Assembly: GCF_002104335.1 (NCBI RefSeq) | Contig: NZ_CP020867.1 | Coordinates: 1,649,206 to 1,713,205 of the forward strand | DNA: 64,000 nt | Direction of reading: 5' to 3' | DNA from: Campylobacter cuniculorum DSM 23162 = LMG 24588 | Lineage (GTDB): Bacteria > Campylobacterota > Campylobacteria > Campylobacterales > Campylobacteraceae | Shown here: positions 19,006-29,037 of the stretch, piece by piece | Layout of the letters: each line of letters starts with the position of its first letter | Numbering within the stretch: the stretch's first letter is position 1 | Made by a program: the position numbers and the translations under genes | Notes under the pieces: generated by a model | The model's database searches: none | Seen by the model: only the letters and a program-made list of their open reading frames with translations | Told to the model about the DNA's origin: nothing

Positions 19006-21759
19006 TTACATCCTATCAATCACTTCTTGACATCTTGGACAAAGCTCATCTTGAGCTTCAAATTTCCAGCATCTTGGGCATTTGTTGTGCTTTGCTTTGA
19101 TGATTTTAAATTTTTGGTTTTCTATTTCAAATTCAAACAAAGCCTCCTCATTGCCCATTTTTTCAAAGACACTGACTATAAACCAGTCTGCCATTTCAAT
19201 TCTCGGTAGGGCTAAAATGGCTTTTGAATTGGTTTGAAGTTCAAGCTCTAAGGTTGATTTAATCATTTTATCCTTTTTAAGAGTGTCAATGAATTCAAAA
19301 AATTTTTCCCTCGCTAAAAGCAAAATTTTATCATCAATCTTAAAATCATACTCAAATTTTTCCTCTAAACTCAAATCAAACACATCCAAAGCCTCACCTT
19401 TAATCAAAACATTGCTATGCTCTAAGGCTTCATCAACACTATAAGTCAAATTTGGAGCTAATAAATTTAAAAGCTCTTTAGTGATTAAAACCATCGCAAC
19501 TTGGGCACTTTTTCTTTTGGGGCTGTCTTTATCATCACAATAAAGCCTATCTTTGATAATATCAAGATAAATTCCGCTCAAATCCGCACTTAAAAAATTT
19601 AAAAGCCCATTAAAACCCTTAGAAAAATCATAATTTAAAAAAGCTTCTTTACTTGTTTTAAACACCAAACTTGCACGAGTGAGTATCCATTTATCGATAA
19701 AAGAAAATTCATCAATTTGCATATCTTTTAAATCATTTGTATTTGCGAGTAAAAATCTTATGGTATTTCGAATTTTGCGGTATTGTTCGCTCACTTGTTT
19801 GAGTATATTTTCAGAAATTTTTAAATCACTTGAATAATCACTCAAAAGTATCCAAAGTCTTAAAATTTCAACTCCATAAGTCCTTGCTACATAGTCAGGA
19901 GCGATAACATTGCCTTTGGATTTACTCATTTTTTGTCCCTTTTCATCAGTGGTAAATCCATGTGTTAAAATGCTTTGATAAGGGGCTTTTTGTTTGATTG
20001 CAGTCCCCACTAAAAGTGAGCTTTGAAACCAACCTCTATGCTGATCGCTTCCTTCTAAATACATACTTGCTTGCTCTTCTCCTGCGTCGAAATTTCCGCT
20101 ATTTAAAACCGCATTCCAAGTACTGCCGCTATCAAACCAAACATCTAAAATATCGTAAATTTTTTCTAAATTTTCAGCTTTGTATTTTGAATTTGGAGGA
20201 AGCAAGTCTTTGATTTCAAGTTCCCACCAAGAATCTGCTCCTTGTCTTTCAAAAATTTTCGCAATAAATTCCAAAATTTCATCATCAAGCACAATTTCTT
20301 TGGTATTTTTATCTCTAAAAAATGCAATCGGTGTCCCCCAATCTCTTTGCCTTGATATGCACCAATCAGGGCGATTTTCAATCATAGAACCTATTCTTTT
20401 AATCCCGCTTTGTGGGTAGAATTTTGTTTTTAAAATTTGTTCTTTAGCTCTTTCTCTTAGACTTTTTCCTTCAAGTTTTGGTTCATCCATTAAAATAAAC
20501 CATTGTTTGGTTGCTCTATAAATTACGGGTTTATGAGTCCTCCAGCAAAAAGGATAAGAGTGTATGAATTTTGAAACAAAGATGAGATTTTTACCTAAAA
20601 GTTCTAAGATTTTTTCATTTGCTTTAAAGATATGAAGTCCTATAAATTCATCAAGCAAAGCAGGAGGTAATAAGCCTTTAGTTCTCAAGGTTTCATCATA
20701 ACAACCTCCATCATCTACAGGCATTAACACTTCAAGCTTGTATTTTAAGCCCATATAATAATCATCTTCTCCATGCCCAGGTGCTGTATGCACAAGTCCT
20801 GTTCCTCCGTCCATTAAGACATGTTCGCCAAGTACAAAAAGGGATTTTCTTGAATTGAGCGGATTGATTGCATTTAAACCTTCAAATTCTTTAGCTTCAA
20901 ATTCTTTTTCAAGCTCTCCTTGAGTCAATCCAAGTTTTACCATATTTTTAAGCAAGGCTTTAGCAAAAATCAAACCCTCTTTTGTTAAAACATAATTTTC
21001 ATTAGGATTTAAAGCTATGGCTTGATTAGCCACCAAAGTCCAAGGCGTCGTAGTCCAAATAACCGCACTTGCTTTTTTAATGTTTAATTTTTTTAAAGCC
21101 TCTTCATCGAGTTCAAATGCGATAAAACTTGAATAATCTTCTTTGTCTTCGTATTCCACTTCGGCTTCAGCCAGAGCGGATTTTGCTGCCCAACTCCAAA
21201 ATACAGGTTTAGAACGTTCATACAATAGTCCTTTTTTAGCGATTGCACACAAAGTGCGGTAAATATTTGCTTCAAACGCAAAATCCATTGTAATATAGGG
21301 TTTATCCCAATCTGCTATCACGCCTAAATTTTTAAATTCATTTTTTTGTATGTTTATGAATTCACTTGCATGTTTTCTGCAAAGTGTGCGAATTTCTTTT
21401 TTGCTTAAATCCTTTTTTTTATCCTTAAGCTGAAGTTCAACTTGTTGCTCTATAGGAAGCCCATGACAATCCCAACCGGGAGTATAACGCACTTTTTCTC
21501 CATTAAAATAATGCGTTTTGATAATGGTTTCTTTTAAAATTTTATTTAAAGCGTGTCCTATGTGGATGTGTCCATTTGCATAAGGAGGTCCATCATGTAA
21601 AGTAAAAGTTTTTTGAGCGTTTTTACGTTTTTGTTTTATCTTTTCATAAGCATAATTTTTATCGAACCATTTTTTAAATTTTTTAGGCTCACATTCGGCT
21701 AAATTTGCACGCATAGCAAAGCTTGTATTTGGCAAAAGTAAAGTTTCTTTATAGTTCAT
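19006..21759 (-). CDS. ileS: Isoleucyl-tRNA synthetase
   Basis: Class I synthetase, 917 residues. HIGH-type motif in [14 protein letters not shown] (about residue 60), an editing domain with TTPWTL, the KMSKS loop [10 protein letters not shown], the anticodon-binding helical region, and a C-terminal zinc finger (CPRCW near the end plus CPRC). All are present, so this is a complete housekeeping enzyme of the standard bacterial type. It is divergent from the cinA-like gene, with 96 nt between the starts. Confidence 0.98.
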   Translation of the reverse strand: MNYKETLLLPNTSFAMRANLAECEPKKFKKWFDKNYAYEKIKQKRKNAQKTFTLHDGPPYANGHIHIGHALNKILKETIIKTHYFNGEKVRYTPGWDCHGLPIEQQVELQLKDKKKDLSKKEIRTLCRKHASEFINIQKNEFKNLGVIADWDKPYITMDFAFEANIYRTLCAIAKKGLLYERSKPVFWSWAAKSALAEAEVEYEDKEDYSSFIAFELDEEALKKLNIKKASAVIWTTTPWTLVANQAIALNPNENYVLTKEGLIFAKALLKNMVKLGLTQGELEKEFEAKEFEGLNAINPLNSRKSLFVLGEHVLMDGGTGLVHTAPGHGEDDYYMGLKYKLEVLMPVDDGGCYDETLRTKGLLPPALLDEFIGLHIFKANEKILELLGKNLIFVSKFIHSYPFCWRTHKPVIYRATKQWFILMDEPKLEGKSLRERAKEQILKTKFYPQSGIKRIGSMIENRPDWCISRQRDWGTPIAFFRDKNTKEIVLDDEILEFIAKIFERQGADSWWELEIKDLLPPNSKYKAENLEKIYDILDVWFDSGSTWNAVLNSGNFDAGEEQASMYLEGSDQHRGWFQSSLLVGTAIKQKAPYQSILTHGFTTDEKGQKMSKSKGNVIAPDYVARTYGVEILRLWILLSDYSSDLKISENILKQVSEQYRKIRNTIRFLLANTNDLKDMQIDEFSFIDKWILTRASLVFKTSKEAFLNYDFSKGFNGLLNFLSADLSGIYLDIIKDRLYCDDKDSPKRKSAQVAMVLITKELLNLLAPNLTYSVDEALEHSNVLIKGEALDVFDLSLEEKFEYDFKIDDKILLLAREKFFEFIDTLKKDKMIKSTLELELQTNSKAILALPRIEMADWFIVSVFEKMGNEEALFEFEIENQKFKIIKAKHNKCPRCWKFEAQDELCPRCQEVIDRM

Positions 21760-21829
21760 ATTTTAACCACCTTGTTTTTTAAAGTGAAATTTTACCTAAA
21801 ATAGCTTAAATTTCTACCCTATTTTTAGA

Positions 21830-21835
21830 TATAAT
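21830..21835 (+). promoter_or_regulatory. -10 box upstream of cinA-like gene
   Basis: GATATAAT with TATAAT at 21830-21835, 20 nt before the ATG at 21856 and after a T-rich stretch, matching the Campylobacter sigma70 extended -10. The short gap is filled by the AAAAAAGGAAAAAA ribosome binding site. Confidence 0.5.
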
Positions 21836-21855
21836 TACAAGAAAAAAGGAAAAAA

Positions 21856-22944
21856 ATGAAACATTTGCTTTTTATTGTTGGTGATGAGCTTATTATGAGT
21901 CAAAATTATAAGGATTATATTTATAGAGCTTATGAAGAAAAATTTCAAGAGCTTAGTGAAATTCGCATACAGAGCAAAACAGATAAAGAATTGCCTTTTT
22001 TACTTGAAAAACTTATGAAAAAATACGAATTTATCACTTTATTTGCAGATGAACAATGCTACGCGATTATTGCTAAAATTTTAGCCACACTTGATGAGGA
22101 CAATCTTATCCTTAAAGATGAAACTTTGGTTCCGGATAAAGCAATCTTTGCTAAAAATAGCTTTGTGAGTGATTTTAAATATTGCAAGATTAATCTTTTA
22201 AAAGTCAATACAGAGGAAAAACTTCCGCCCTTGCTTGGCGAAATTTACCTTGATTTTAAATATTTTTGTCTGTTTGGAATCGATGATGAGAGTGCTTTAA
22301 TCTTGCTTGAAACCCTTAGAAAATCCTTTGAAGTCAGCATTAAGGCTTCAAAACTCTTAGAGAATCTCACTCTTATGAAGGTTACAAGCTCACAAGCTGT
22401 AAAGATTGAAGGTTTTTTACAAAGTGTTAAAAAACTCTTTGGTCCCAAAGTTTTTTTAGGAAAAAATCCACTCCATTTTATCATCAATAAACTTTTGGAA
22501 AAAAGGTTAAAAATTTCTTTTGCTGAAAGTTGCACGGGAGGAAATTGTGCAAGTACGCTGACAAAAATTTCAGGAGTGAGTGAAATTTTTGAAGGTTCAA
22601 TCGTAAGTTATTCTAATCGCTTAAAACACGAATGGTTAGGCATTAGCGAGAGTGTTTTAGAAGGAAGAGGGGTTTATAGCGAACGTTGTGTTTATTTTAT
22701 GCTTAAAGGCATTTTCAAAACCGCTCAACCAGATTTTGCTCTTGCAATCAGTGGCATAGCCGGAGATGAGGATAGAGAAGGGATTAAGGCTGGGAGCGTT
22801 TATATCGGTGCTATGTTTAAGGACGGCACTTATTTGCAAGAGCTTTTAGAACTCAAAGGCGATAGAGAATTCATACAAAAACAAGCCGTGCTTGGTGCTT
22901 TTTACCTTATGTTTAAACTCAAGCCCGAAATTTTTGAATTTTAA
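21856..22944 (+). CDS. CinA-family protein with PncC (nicotinamide-nucleotide amidase) domain and degenerate N-terminus
   Basis: The C-terminal 160 residues are a CinA/PncC deamidase domain with FAESCTGGNCASTLTKISG, SIVSYSNRLKHEWLG and ISGIAGDEDREGIKAGSVYIG; PncC recycles NMN by deamidation. The N-terminal 200 residues sit where full-length CinA carries its MoCF pyrophosphatase domain. Only an opening VGDEL resembles it, and the usual Thr-Gly-Gly loop is missing. It is therefore either a decayed or a lineage-specific N-terminal domain. Monocistronic, divergent from ileS. Confidence 0.85.
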   Translation: MKHLLFIVGDELIMSQNYKDYIYRAYEEKFQELSEIRIQSKTDKELPFLLEKLMKKYEFITLFADEQCYAIIAKILATLDEDNLILKDETLVPDKAIFAKNSFVSDFKYCKINLLKVNTEEKLPPLLGEIYLDFKYFCLFGIDDESALILLETLRKSFEVSIKASKLLENLTLMKVTSSQAVKIEGFLQSVKKLFGPKVFLGKNPLHFIINKLLEKRLKISFAESCTGGNCASTLTKISGVSEIFEGSIVSYSNRLKHEWLGISESVLEGRGVYSERCVYFMLKGIFKTAQPDFALAISGIAGDEDREGIKAGSVYIGAMFKDGTYLQELLELKGDREFIQKQAVLGAFYLMFKLKPEIFEF

Positions 22945-23231
22945 AAGCTTATTTGGTTTAATTCTAGTTGCAAAATCAAGGCTTATTTTAAATGATTTTT
23001 GTGTCATTGTATGCGTTAAAATTAAATTTTTTAATGAAAAAATTTATAAATGCTTCAAAAATGAGGCTAAATTTATTACAAACTTTTGCATTTAAACATG
23101 AATAATTCAATATTTTATTTGTTGAAAAGCTCGTTTTGTTTGAAAGTTAATTTTTATAAAATTTTAAATTTTCTGCAAACTTTTTTAACATAAATTTGTT
23201 AGAATTAATACATTTTATTTTAAGGCAAGTT

Positions 23232-23759
23232 ATGAATTTACCTAATACTTTAGCTGTGTTAAGAATGATTTTAGCTCCTTTGTTGTTTTTTTTACTCACT
23301 CATCATTTTGATGGGGTGCATCAGAGCTGGATTAATTATTTTGCTACTTTGGTATTTGGCTTAGCAGCTTTGAGTGATTTTTTTGATGGTTATATTGCAC
23401 GTACTTGGGGACAAACGACTAAGCTTGGTGCTATTTTAGACCCTTTAGCGGATAAAATGCTCACTCTTGCAGCTTTTTTGGGGCTTCTTATCTTAGGAAG
23501 AGCTAATGAATGGGCGGTTTATCTTATCTTGGTGCGTGAGTTTTTTATCACGGGTTTTAGAGTGATTATGGCGAGTCAAAATTTAAATCTCGCTGCTTCT
23601 TTTACAGGTAAGCTTAAAACAGGTTTTCAAATCACTGCCATTATTTTCTTAACAATGCAATGGTTTTTAGGAGAATTTTTACTCTATCTTGCCCTTATTC
23701 TCACTTTGTATTCTGGTTTTGAATACATTTATGTTTATATAAAGGAAAAAAAGCAATGA
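23232..23759 (+). CDS. pgsA: CDP-diacylglycerol-glycerol-3-phosphate 3-phosphatidyltransferase PgsA
   Basis: Makes phosphatidylglycerol phosphate at the inner membrane. The CDP-alcohol phosphotransferase signature is complete: SDFFDGYIARTWGQTTKLGAILDPLADK. Four or five membrane helices follow. Start chosen at ATG 23232 (MNLPNTLAVLRM), 7 nt after AAGGCA; an upstream ATG at 23196 would add 12 unrelated residues. It overlaps rseP by 4 nt (ATGA). Confidence 0.95.
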   Translation: MNLPNTLAVLRMILAPLLFFLLTHHFDGVHQSWINYFATLVFGLAALSDFFDGYIARTWGQTTKLGAILDPLADKMLTLAAFLGLLILGRANEWAVYLILVREFFITGFRVIMASQNLNLAASFTGKLKTGFQITAIIFLTMQWFLGEFLLYLALILTLYSGFEYIYVYIKEKKQ

Positions 23760-24859
23760 AATCTTTACTTCTTTTGGTTGCGATTCTTGTTTTGGGATTT
23801 AAATTTTATTCTGTGGAATTTTTAGCCACTCTTTTAGTCATTTCTTTTTTGATTTTTTTTCACGAATTGGGACATTTTTTAGCGGCAAAATCTTTAGGTG
23901 TTAAGGTTGAAATTTTTAGCATAGGTTTTGGTAAAGCTTTAATCCAAAAAGAAATTAAAGGCACAAATTATCGCTTAAGTGCTTTACCTTTGGGAGGTTA
24001 TGTTAAACTTAAAGGACAAGATGATTTTAATCCTAGCGAAGAAAATTACGAACAAGACAGCTATGGAATTTTAACCCCTCTTAAAAAAATTTACATTCTT
24101 TTTGCTGGACCTTTTTTTAATCTTTTTTTAGCTTTTTTGCTTTATGTGATTATTGCTTATTTAGGAGTGCAAAAACTTGCTCCACAAGTTGGCAATCTCT
24201 CTCCTAATTCACCGGCTTTACAAGCTGGAATCAAAAGTGGCGACAGAATTTTAGAACTCAATGGAATAAAAATTCAAAGTTTTGATGAAATTTCAAAACT
24301 TGTTACAAATGAGCCTTTAACTCTACTTGTAAAAAGGGGAGAAGAAAATTTGATTTTTAATTTAACTCCGAAAATTGCGACAACTTATAATGAATTTTTA
24401 CAAGCTGTACAAAAACCGATTATAGGTATTTCTCCAAGTGGCGAAAATGTGGTTTTGTATTATAAAGGTTTGCAAAGTTTAAAATACGCCTATGAAGAAA
24501 GTCTTAATGCGGCGAGTCTTATTATTAGAGGTATTATCAAGCTCATTACTACAGATATAGAAGCAAAAAATTTAGGTGGAATCATCACTATGGTTGATAT
24601 CACTTCAAAGGCAGCTAGTATCGGTATATCCACGCTTTTAATCATCACAGCTCTTATTTCTGTCAATCTTGGAATTTTAAATCTCTTGCCCATTCCTATG
24701 CTCGATGGCGGACATATTTTATTCAATCTTTACGAGCTTGTTTTTAGGAGAAAAATTTCACTCAAAACCTTTGAATACCTAAGTTATGGAGGTATGGTTT
24801 TGCTTTTTGGCTTGATGCTTTTTGCTACTTATAATGATATTATGAGATTTGTAAAATAA
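23756..24859 (+). CDS. rseP: Site-2 membrane metalloprotease RseP (M50 family)
   Basis: Intramembrane zinc protease. Zinc ligands in FFHELGHFLAA (HExxH), a PDZ domain (about residues 150-210: NSPALQAGIKSGDRILELNG) and the third ligand region NLLPIPMLDGGHILF near the C-terminus. 367 residues with about four membrane segments; one PDZ domain instead of the two of E. coli RseP. Coupled to pgsA by a 4-nt overlap. The substrate in Campylobacter, which lacks a classical sigmaE cascade, is not evident here. Confidence 0.94.
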   Translation: MKSLLLLVAILVLGFKFYSVEFLATLLVISFLIFFHELGHFLAAKSLGVKVEIFSIGFGKALIQKEIKGTNYRLSALPLGGYVKLKGQDDFNPSEENYEQDSYGILTPLKKIYILFAGPFFNLFLAFLLYVIIAYLGVQKLAPQVGNLSPNSPALQAGIKSGDRILELNGIKIQSFDEISKLVTNEPLTLLVKRGEENLIFNLTPKIATTYNEFLQAVQKPIIGISPSGENVVLYYKGLQSLKYAYEESLNAASLIIRGIIKLITTDIEAKNLGGIITMVDITSKAASIGISTLLIITALISVNLGILNLLPIPMLDGGHILFNLYELVFRRKISLKTFEYLSYGGMVLLFGLMLFATYNDIMRFVK

Positions 24860-24974
24860 AAACTTTGTTTTAAAAGGCTCTTAAATCAATAAAATTAAAA
24901 ATTTGCTAGGGTTAAAGCTTCGTATTCCGCTTTCTAAAATTTCAAAGTCAAGTATAAATTAAGCAAGAATTTGT

Positions 24975-24980
24975 TATAAT
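24975..24980 (+). promoter_or_regulatory. -10 box of rpsF-ssb-rpsR operon
   Basis: TATAAT at 24975-24980 inside AATTTGTTATAATTAAAT, 65 nt before the rpsF start. The leader between contains a GCCT/GGGC hairpin (about 25007-25022) that may matter for S6/S18 autoregulation (speculative; the conserved CCG box of that motif is not seen). Confidence 0.5.
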
Positions 24981-25045
24981 TAAATTTGCTTTATGCAAAA
25001 TTCCTTGCCTGTGAAAATGGGCTTAACATCCACAAGGAGAAAATG

Positions 25046-25423
25046 ATGAAACATTACGAGGTTTTATTTATCTTAAAACCTACACTCACCGAAGAAGAGG
25101 TGAATGCGAATTTAGAATTCGTCAAAGGAGTCTTGACTAAAAATGGTGCAGAGCTTGAAACCATAGTTCCAATGGGGACAAGAAAACTTGCTTATAAAAT
25201 TAAAAAATACGAAAGAGGAACTTACTTTGTAATCTACTTTAAAGCTCCTACAATTTTAATTGCAGAACTTGAAAGAGTATTGAGAATTACGGAAGAAGTG
25301 ATTAGATTTTTGATTGTAAAATATGAAAGCAAAAAAGAAATTATGGCTTGGGAAAAGCTTAGTCGTGGTATTAAACAATCTAAAAAAGAAATCAAACCTT
25401 TGGATTCTCCTGAAATTCAATGA
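25046..25423 (+). CDS. rpsF: Ribosomal protein bS6
   Basis: 30S platform protein that pairs with bS18. 125 residues beginning [19 protein letters not shown], with [22 protein letters not shown] and the long C-terminal extension usual in Campylobacter. The start follows AAGGAGAAAATG; the second of two consecutive ATGs (25046) gives the conserved N-terminus. First gene of rpsF-ssb-rpsR; the next gene starts 7 nt after its stop. Confidence 0.97.
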   Translation: MKHYEVLFILKPTLTEEEVNANLEFVKGVLTKNGAELETIVPMGTRKLAYKIKKYERGTYFVIYFKAPTILIAELERVLRITEEVIRFLIVKYESKKEIMAWEKLSRGIKQSKKEIKPLDSPEIQ

Positions 25424-25430
25424 GGAAAAA

Positions 25431-25928
25431 ATGTTTAATAAGGTCGTTTTGGTAGGAAATCTCACTAGAGATATAGAATTGCGTTATGCACAAAGTGGCA
25501 GTGCTATCGGGGTATCGGGTATTGCTGTTACAAGAAAATTTAATGTCAATGGAGAAAAAAGAGAAGAAACCTGCTTTATTGATATAGCTTTTTATGGTCG
25601 CACTGCTGAAATAGCAAATCAATATTTGTCTAAAGGAAGTAAGGTCCTTGTTGAGGGTCGCTTAAAACTCGATCAATGGGTTGATCAAAATGGGCAAAAT
25701 CGTAGTAAGCATAGCGTTCAAGTTGAAAATATGGAAATGTTAGGTTCTAATCCCAATTCACAAGAAAATTCTGCTTATGCTCAAACTCATCAGCAAAGCT
25801 TTGAACCCTATAAAAATCAAAATTCTAAAGCAAAAACGCAAACCCAGCAAAAAAATCAAAATGAAGAAAAAATCAAAGAAATTGATGTTGATGCCTATGA
25901 TGGCGACGACAGCGATTTACCATTTTAA
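25431..25928 (+). CDS. ssb: Single-stranded DNA-binding protein Ssb
   Basis: Tetrameric ssDNA-binding protein coating replication, repair and recombination intermediates. N-terminal OB fold (FNKVVLVGNLTRDIELRY to about residue 105), a Gln/Asn-rich flexible linker, and the conserved acidic tip DGDDSDLPF that recruits partner proteins. 165 residues. ATG 25431 has a GAGGAAAAA site. The tip matters for this window because an unrelated protein at 37046-38161 ends in DDDSDLPF. Confidence 0.98.
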   Translation: MFNKVVLVGNLTRDIELRYAQSGSAIGVSGIAVTRKFNVNGEKREETCFIDIAFYGRTAEIANQYLSKGSKVLVEGRLKLDQWVDQNGQNRSKHSVQVENMEMLGSNPNSQENSAYAQTHQQSFEPYKNQNSKAKTQTQQKNQNEEKIKEIDVDAYDGDDSDLPF

Positions 25929-25944
25929 TTTTAAAGGATAAATT

Positions 25945-26205
25945 ATGGCAGAAAAAAGAAAATACTCACGCAAATATTGCAAATATACAGAGGCAAAAGT
26001 TGAATTTATAGATTATAAAGATGTAGCAATGCTTAAACACGCTCTTTCAGAGAGATTTAAGATTATGCCACGTCGTTTGACAGGAACGAGTAAAAAATAT
26101 CAAGAAATGGTTGAAGTTGCGATTAAAAGGGCAAGACATGTGGCATTGATTCCTTATATTGTTGATAGGAAAAATGTAGTGAATAATCCTTTTGAAGGGC
26201 TTTAA
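25945..26205 (+). CDS. rpsR: Ribosomal protein bS18
   Basis: 86-residue 30S protein with the typical basic start ([16 protein letters not shown]) and [29 protein letters not shown]. Forms a heterodimer with bS6. Last gene of the operon; 66 nt separate it from the convergent pseudopilin cluster. Confidence 0.97.
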   Translation: MAEKRKYSRKYCKYTEAKVEFIDYKDVAMLKHALSERFKIMPRRLTGTSKKYQEMVEVAIKRARHVALIPYIVDRKNVVNNPFEGL

Positions 26206-26271
26206 ACTTTACTTGTTTGTGGTAAAATTTCAAAACCTTAAAAATGAATGCTTAGCTTAAGTCTTTAATTT

Positions 26272-26748
26272 TTAGGGTTTATAAAAATTTTCTTTAGGAT
26301 ATATGAAGCTTTTTTGATTGATAAAAATTTCTTCATTGACTCCTTTATTAGAATTAAGAGCCACGCTAATATTTGCAATGATAACCCCATCTTTTGAAAG
26401 ATTTGCATCCTTGTTAAGCTCTGTGAATTTAAAATTCTCACAAGTTGCAATAGCATAAAAATAATCAATTCTTATTGTATCGTTTGATTTAGGATAATGA
26501 AAGCTCACAGAATTAAGACATTCTTTATTTTCTTTTTTGGCTCTATACAGAAAATATTTAGCAAGTTCTTTAGAATCATGGGCTAGAATCTTAGCTTGTA
26601 AATACAAATGCGTGTCTTTGAGCAAACGCGGGGCATAGCTTGATAAATTCAAATTAAAACCGAGATAAAATCCAAGCAAAAGGATCAAAAAAACGACATT
26701 CAATAAAATATAGGCTTTCTTCACAGATAAAGCCTTTTTTGTAAGCAT
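26272..26748 (-). CDS. Single-span protein of the transformation pseudopilin cluster
   Basis: About 158 residues from ATG 26748 (MLTKKALSVKKAYILLN). One N-terminal membrane helix (about residues 13-32) is followed by a periplasmic domain with two cysteines. The head KKAYILLNVVF resembles a prepilin N-terminus, but the position-5 glutamate is replaced by Asn. It overlaps the preceding pseudopilin gene by 28 nt. It may be an atypical minor pilin or an accessory partner of CtsT-type proteins (inference). Last gene of the fliW-proC-ctsT run. Confidence 0.75.
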   Translation of the reverse strand: MLTKKALSVKKAYILLNVVFLILLLGFYLGFNLNLSSYAPRLLKDTHLYLQAKILAHDSKELAKYFLYRAKKENKECLNSVSFHYPKSNDTIRIDYFYAIATCENFKFTELNKDANLSKDGVIIANISVALNSNKGVNEEIFINQKSFIYPKENFYKP

Positions 26749-27413
26749 TGATTGAAAGTTCCTTTTTGCATACAAATTTTCAAAATTAAATTTCCAGCCC
26801 TATTTTGAAATTCAAAAACACTTACATTTTGAGCTAAAATTCCACTTTGTTTGAGTGAATCATTGTGAAATTTTGGACGCAGTTCATATTCAATCTTCGT
26901 ATTTTTTAAAATCAAATCAAGTCTGGCTTCCAAGGGAAGAAAAATTCCTACAAAATCAGCTTTTACATTTTTATCACTTAAAATTTGCAAGGTTTTAACT
27001 TCATCTTGAACTAAAACATAAAGCCTTTTTTCATCATCTTTAAATAAATCTTTACGATTTTGTAAGATTTTTAAAAATTGACTTTTAGGAGAATAAAGGC
27101 TGGTGTTATTATCCAAAGTTAAAGTGGAGTTCATTAAATAAGCCTTGTAATTGCTGTCTAAATCCAAAATATTTTCCTCATCCCTTAACAAACAAGTTAA
27201 AGCATTTGGAGATATTTGTATTTTAAGGCATTTGGATAAAATTTTTTCTGTATTGAGCAGGGCTTGATTTAAATCTAAAAGCATTTGATGGCTTTCTGAA
27301 ATTTTAAGATTAAAATGATAATTTTCTTTTAAGGTTTTACTTATTAAAACAAATAAAAGAGCAAAAATCACACAAGAAAAAGTGAATTCTAGCAAAGTAA
27401 AAGCTTTTTTCAT
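26721..27413 (-). CDS. Prepilin-type N-terminal protein (minor pseudopilin-like)
   Basis: 230 residues opening with MKKAFTLLEFTFSCVIFALL, a class III-type prepilin leader: cleavage is expected before F5 and E at mature position 5 is retained. The rest is a periplasmic domain with two cysteine pairs near the middle and the end (CLKIQ, CLLRD, CMQKGTFNQC). Campylobacter lacks type IV pili but uses a type II-like pseudopilus for DNA uptake, so a role in transformation is likely. It overlaps ctsT by 4 nt. Confidence 0.82.
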   Translation of the reverse strand: MKKAFTLLEFTFSCVIFALLFVLISKTLKENYHFNLKISESHQMLLDLNQALLNTEKILSKCLKIQISPNALTCLLRDEENILDLDSNYKAYLMNSTLTLDNNTSLYSPKSQFLKILQNRKDLFKDDEKRLYVLVQDEVKTLQILSDKNVKADFVGIFLPLEARLDLILKNTKIEYELRPKFHNDSLKQSGILAQNVSVFEFQNRAGNLILKICMQKGTFNQCLQKRLYL

Positions 27414-27709
27414 TGAAAATAAACACTATAATTTTGGTCTAAAATTTTTAAACTCTTTAGTTCAAATGCTTCATCTTTTGCTATTTCTTCGCCGATATTT
27501 AAGGAATTTAAACCCGAAATTTTGAGTTCATAAATTTTGAAATTTGAATTTTGATTGAGTTTTTCTTCTAAAATATAAAGATTCTCGAGCAATTTTAAGG
27601 GCTCGTAATTTTTATAAATTTGCTCATAATACAAAGAAAAACTTGAAAAAATCACAGCTAAAATCACCACAGAAATGATAATTTCTATCAGTGAAAAAGC
27701 TTTTTTCAT
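27410..27709 (-). CDS. ctsT: Transformation pseudopilin CtsT
   Basis: 99 residues with a textbook prepilin head (MKKAFSLIEIIISVVILAVI: basic leader, cleavage before F, Glu at +5, hydrophobic helix) and a short periplasmic domain. In C. jejuni a gene of this kind after proC is ctsT of the Campylobacter transformation system (recall). It is packed between proC (4-nt overlap) and a second pseudopilin (4-nt overlap). Functionally relevant to the DprA/ComF-like island 10 kb away. Confidence 0.83.
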   Translation of the reverse strand: MKKAFSLIEIIISVVILAVIFSSFSLYYEQIYKNYEPLKLLENLYILEEKLNQNSNFKIYELKISGLNSLNIGEEIAKDEAFELKSLKILDQNYSVYFQ

Positions 27710-28440
27710 TCAGAGCTTCGGTCTATAGCTTCAATAAAAGCTGCACGCACGGCTTTTTCTTCTAAGGCTTTAATGCCTTTTATCGTTACACCTGCTGGAG
27801 AGCAAATATTTTCTTTAATCAAAGCAGGATGCTCATGTTTTAAAAGAGCATTAACACTTTCAAAAAGCCCTTGAGTTAAATTAAGGCTTAAATCCTTTGT
27901 CAAACCTTTATAAACCCCTCCTTCAGCAATGCTTTGAGCCACTAAGGCTAAAAAAGCAGGGGCACAACCGCTGATTGCCATTGCAGCATTCATTTGTGAA
28001 GAATCACTTAATTCATAAGCCTTACCAAAAGTATTGAGTAAATTGAGAATCTCATCTTTAAATTTTGAATTTTTAAGGATATAAGGGGTTGTGGAGGCTT
28101 TGTATCTTGCAGCAATATTTGGCATAATTCTTATAGTGTTTTTTGCCTTGATGCATTCTAATTCTTTAAAATCTGTATTTGCTAAAACAGATATTAAAAT
28201 TTTAGCCTCACCCTTTAAAATTTGAGCCACATTTTTGAGTGCATAGGGTTTAAAAGCTAAAATAACCACCTTAGATTCTAAATCAAAATCCTCATAAAGC
28301 AAGGTTTTAAAGCCTTGCTCTTTTAAAATTTTAAGCTTTGATTTATCGCGTCCAACTATAAAAACTTCATATTTATCACGCAAACCATAAGCTAAAGCAC
28401 TTGCCATTGCTCCATTTGCAAGTATATACACTTTTGGCAT
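27706..28440 (-). CDS. proC: Pyrroline-5-carboxylate reductase ProC
   Basis: Last step of proline synthesis, reducing pyrroline-5-carboxylate with NAD(P)H. N-terminal dinucleotide-binding fold (YILANGAMASALAYGL), the RIMPNIAA motif, and the C-terminal signature SPAGVTIKGIKALEEKAVRAAFIEA. 244 residues, slightly short for the family but complete. ATG shares one base with the fliW stop. Confidence 0.95.
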   Translation of the reverse strand: MPKVYILANGAMASALAYGLRDKYEVFIVGRDKSKLKILKEQGFKTLLYEDFDLESKVVILAFKPYALKNVAQILKGEAKILISVLANTDFKELECIKAKNTIRIMPNIAARYKASTTPYILKNSKFKDEILNLLNTFGKAYELSDSSQMNAAMAISGCAPAFLALVAQSIAEGGVYKGLTKDLSLNLTQGLFESVNALLKHEHPALIKENICSPAGVTIKGIKALEEKAVRAAFIEAIDRSSE

Positions 28441-28862
28441 TATTTTTTATCTGTATCCTTTTTATTCATATATTTAGAAATTTTATCTGCCTGAAAAAAG
28501 TCTGGATAATTCACTGTGTCTAAAATGACTTGAACCATAAAATTATTGTCTTTATTGATAATAATGGGTGCTAAGAAATTCACAGTTGATTCTTCTATGG
28601 TTTCAGCAAGAGCCACTATATTATAAACAACATAATTTGAATTTGGTGTTAATGAGAGCAATTCTTGATAATAAGCCGGTATGTCAAAATCATAATCGGG
28701 TCGAATCAAAAAAGGATTGATAAGAACGAAAGAAAAATCTTTTCCATCAAGACTTTTAAGTCTTAAAAAGACCTCATCGATAGTTGAAAATTCCATCTTT
28801 TTAGTTTCTTCAAAACCCAAAATAGGACACTTAACCTCTAAGGTTATTTTTTCTTCACTCAT
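28440..28862 (-). CDS. fliW: Flagellar assembly factor FliW
   Basis: Binds CsrA and flagellin, coupling flagellin mRNA translation to filament assembly. The 140 residues match the family: [12 protein letters not shown] at the start, [44 protein letters not shown] in the core, then a charged tail. First gene of the fliW-proC-ctsT operon, read from a clear -10 box at 28893-28898. Confidence 0.95.
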   Translation of the reverse strand: MSEEKITLEVKCPILGFEETKKMEFSTIDEVFLRLKSLDGKDFSFVLINPFLIRPDYDFDIPAYYQELLSLTPNSNYVVYNIVALAETIEESTVNFLAPIIINKDNNFMVQVILDTVNYPDFFQADKISKYMNKKDTDKK

Positions 28863-28892
28863 TTTTTACTCCTTGTAAATCTTTGATGGGTT

Positions 28893-28898
28893 ATTATA
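28893..28898 (-). promoter_or_regulatory. -10 box of fliW operon
   Basis: GATATAAT on the minus strand (TATAAT = 28893-28898), about 31 nt before the fliW ATG. Divergent from bamD. Confidence 0.5.
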
Positions 28899-29037
28899 TC
28901 ACAAAGAATAAAATAATCATTTAATTTTTTTAAAAAATTTATTTTGTTTATGAAATTTTATTAAAATTTAACCAAAAAATAATTTAAAATCGTTAAAATT
29001 AATATTTTAATTTATTCACAATAAAGGTTATATTTTT

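Noticed and set aside
24981-25045. S6/S18-binding leader motif upstream of rpsF
   Set aside because: A small GCCT/GGGC hairpin exists, but the conserved CCG box is not evident, so I do not call it.
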